DNA of 43,426 nt from Lingula anatina. Its lineage: Eukaryota > Brachiopoda > Lingulata > Lingulida > Lingulidae. A program made the translations under genes and the position numbers. Within the stretch, counting starts at the first letter, position 1; each line of letters opens with the position of its first letter. The stretch is from NCBI RefSeq assembly GCF_001039355.2, contig NW_019774069.1, positions 1,457,795-1,501,220 of the forward strand. Reading direction: 5' to 3'. The notes under the pieces were generated by a model. The model was not told where the DNA came from. It ran no database searches and saw only the letters and a program-made list of their open reading frames with translations. Shown here in pieces: positions 42,960-43,426 of the stretch.

Positions 42960-43426
42960 AACTTTATCTTTAAAAGATGAATTATTAATATTAATACGTT
43001 AATTTTTTTCTTAGAGAGATTTTTTATTGAATTTCTTCATTTTTTTCTTTTTTCGTTTTCTTTTTTAAAAGATGATTTTTTAAATATTAATGCATAATTT
43101 TTTCTGAGGAAGTTACTTAATGAAAGGCCTTCATTCATTTTTTTTCTTTTTTAAAAGATGAATTATTAATAGTAATACGTAAAAAAGCTTCTTTTTTTGA
43201 TGGAATGTCTTCATTCTTTTTTTCAAATAGAAATCTTCCTTTATTAAAATCTTTTCCATTGGTTATTTTGTTACATTCTTTCTTCTATCTTCTTTCTTTG
43301 ATTCTTTTTGACACTTAATTTCTTATTTTTTTTCGGGTGGTTCATTTATCAACTCATTCTTTTTTCTTTCTTTTTTTAATTTGCCTTTTAGTTTTGCTTT
43401 CTTTTTATTTATATTCATATACATTT
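42960..43426. repeat. T-rich tract with three degenerate ~90-bp units
   Basis: The segment TTTTAAAAGATGA(A)TTATTAATA recurs at about 42969, 43063 and 43152, each followed by a long T/C-rich stretch. The final 200 bases are almost pure T with scattered C, G and A. No gene is visible. This may be an old tandem repeat or the edge of a low-complexity satellite. Confidence 0.6.

Overview
This window is nuclear DNA of an animal, most likely a marine invertebrate (a mollusc, brachiopod or ambulacrarian would all fit; the sequence alone does not decide). The signs are many short GT-AG exons in AT-rich DNA, abundant simple repeats, a degraded MITE-like element, and metazoan-specific genes. I recognise five genes and rebuilt each from splice sites and reading-frame phase.

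Layout. (1) 849-6835, plus strand: the 3' part of a BOD1L1-like gene (Shg1/BOD1 domain, chromatin and replication-fork factor); its first exons lie upstream of the window. (2) 8529-16511, minus strand: a complete 12-exon SUFU gene (suppressor of fused, Hedgehog pathway), 488 codons. (3) 19962-24066, plus strand: the ARP1/alpha-centractin gene (ACTR1A), the dynactin filament subunit; one internal exon is absent. (4) 26113-29821, minus strand: a complete three-exon MOGS gene (ER glucosidase I, GH63), 845 residues. (5) 32024-42340, minus strand: a 17-exon gene for a secreted or membrane-associated mosaic protein of about 1046 residues, with TSP1, EGF, Sushi and Eph-receptor-like modules plus one 189-residue segment I cannot assign.

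Arrangement. BOD1L1 and SUFU converge; SUFU and ARP1 are head to head over a 506-bp bidirectional promoter, an arrangement also known for human SUFU and ACTR1A; ARP1 and MOGS converge on a palindromic poly(A) signal. The SUFU-ARP1 promoter block (SUFU exon 1 plus ARP1 exons 1-3, about 2.87 kb) is present twice in tandem (15342-18221 and 18296-21153), each copy ending at a single 'n' at the same relative place. This looks like unresolved haplotypes around a CT microsatellite, and the same gap swallows ARP1 exon 4, which arithmetic predicts to be exactly 126 bp.

The most unusual content is the mosaic extracellular gene, with its uniform phase-1 exons and orphan domain. Next are the GC-rich unexplained island with a strong hairpin at 31224-31695, the AGGCCT word cluster upstream of MOGS, and the repeat-built C-terminal exons of the BOD1L1-like gene. 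No tRNA, rRNA, CRISPR or prokaryotic element was seen.
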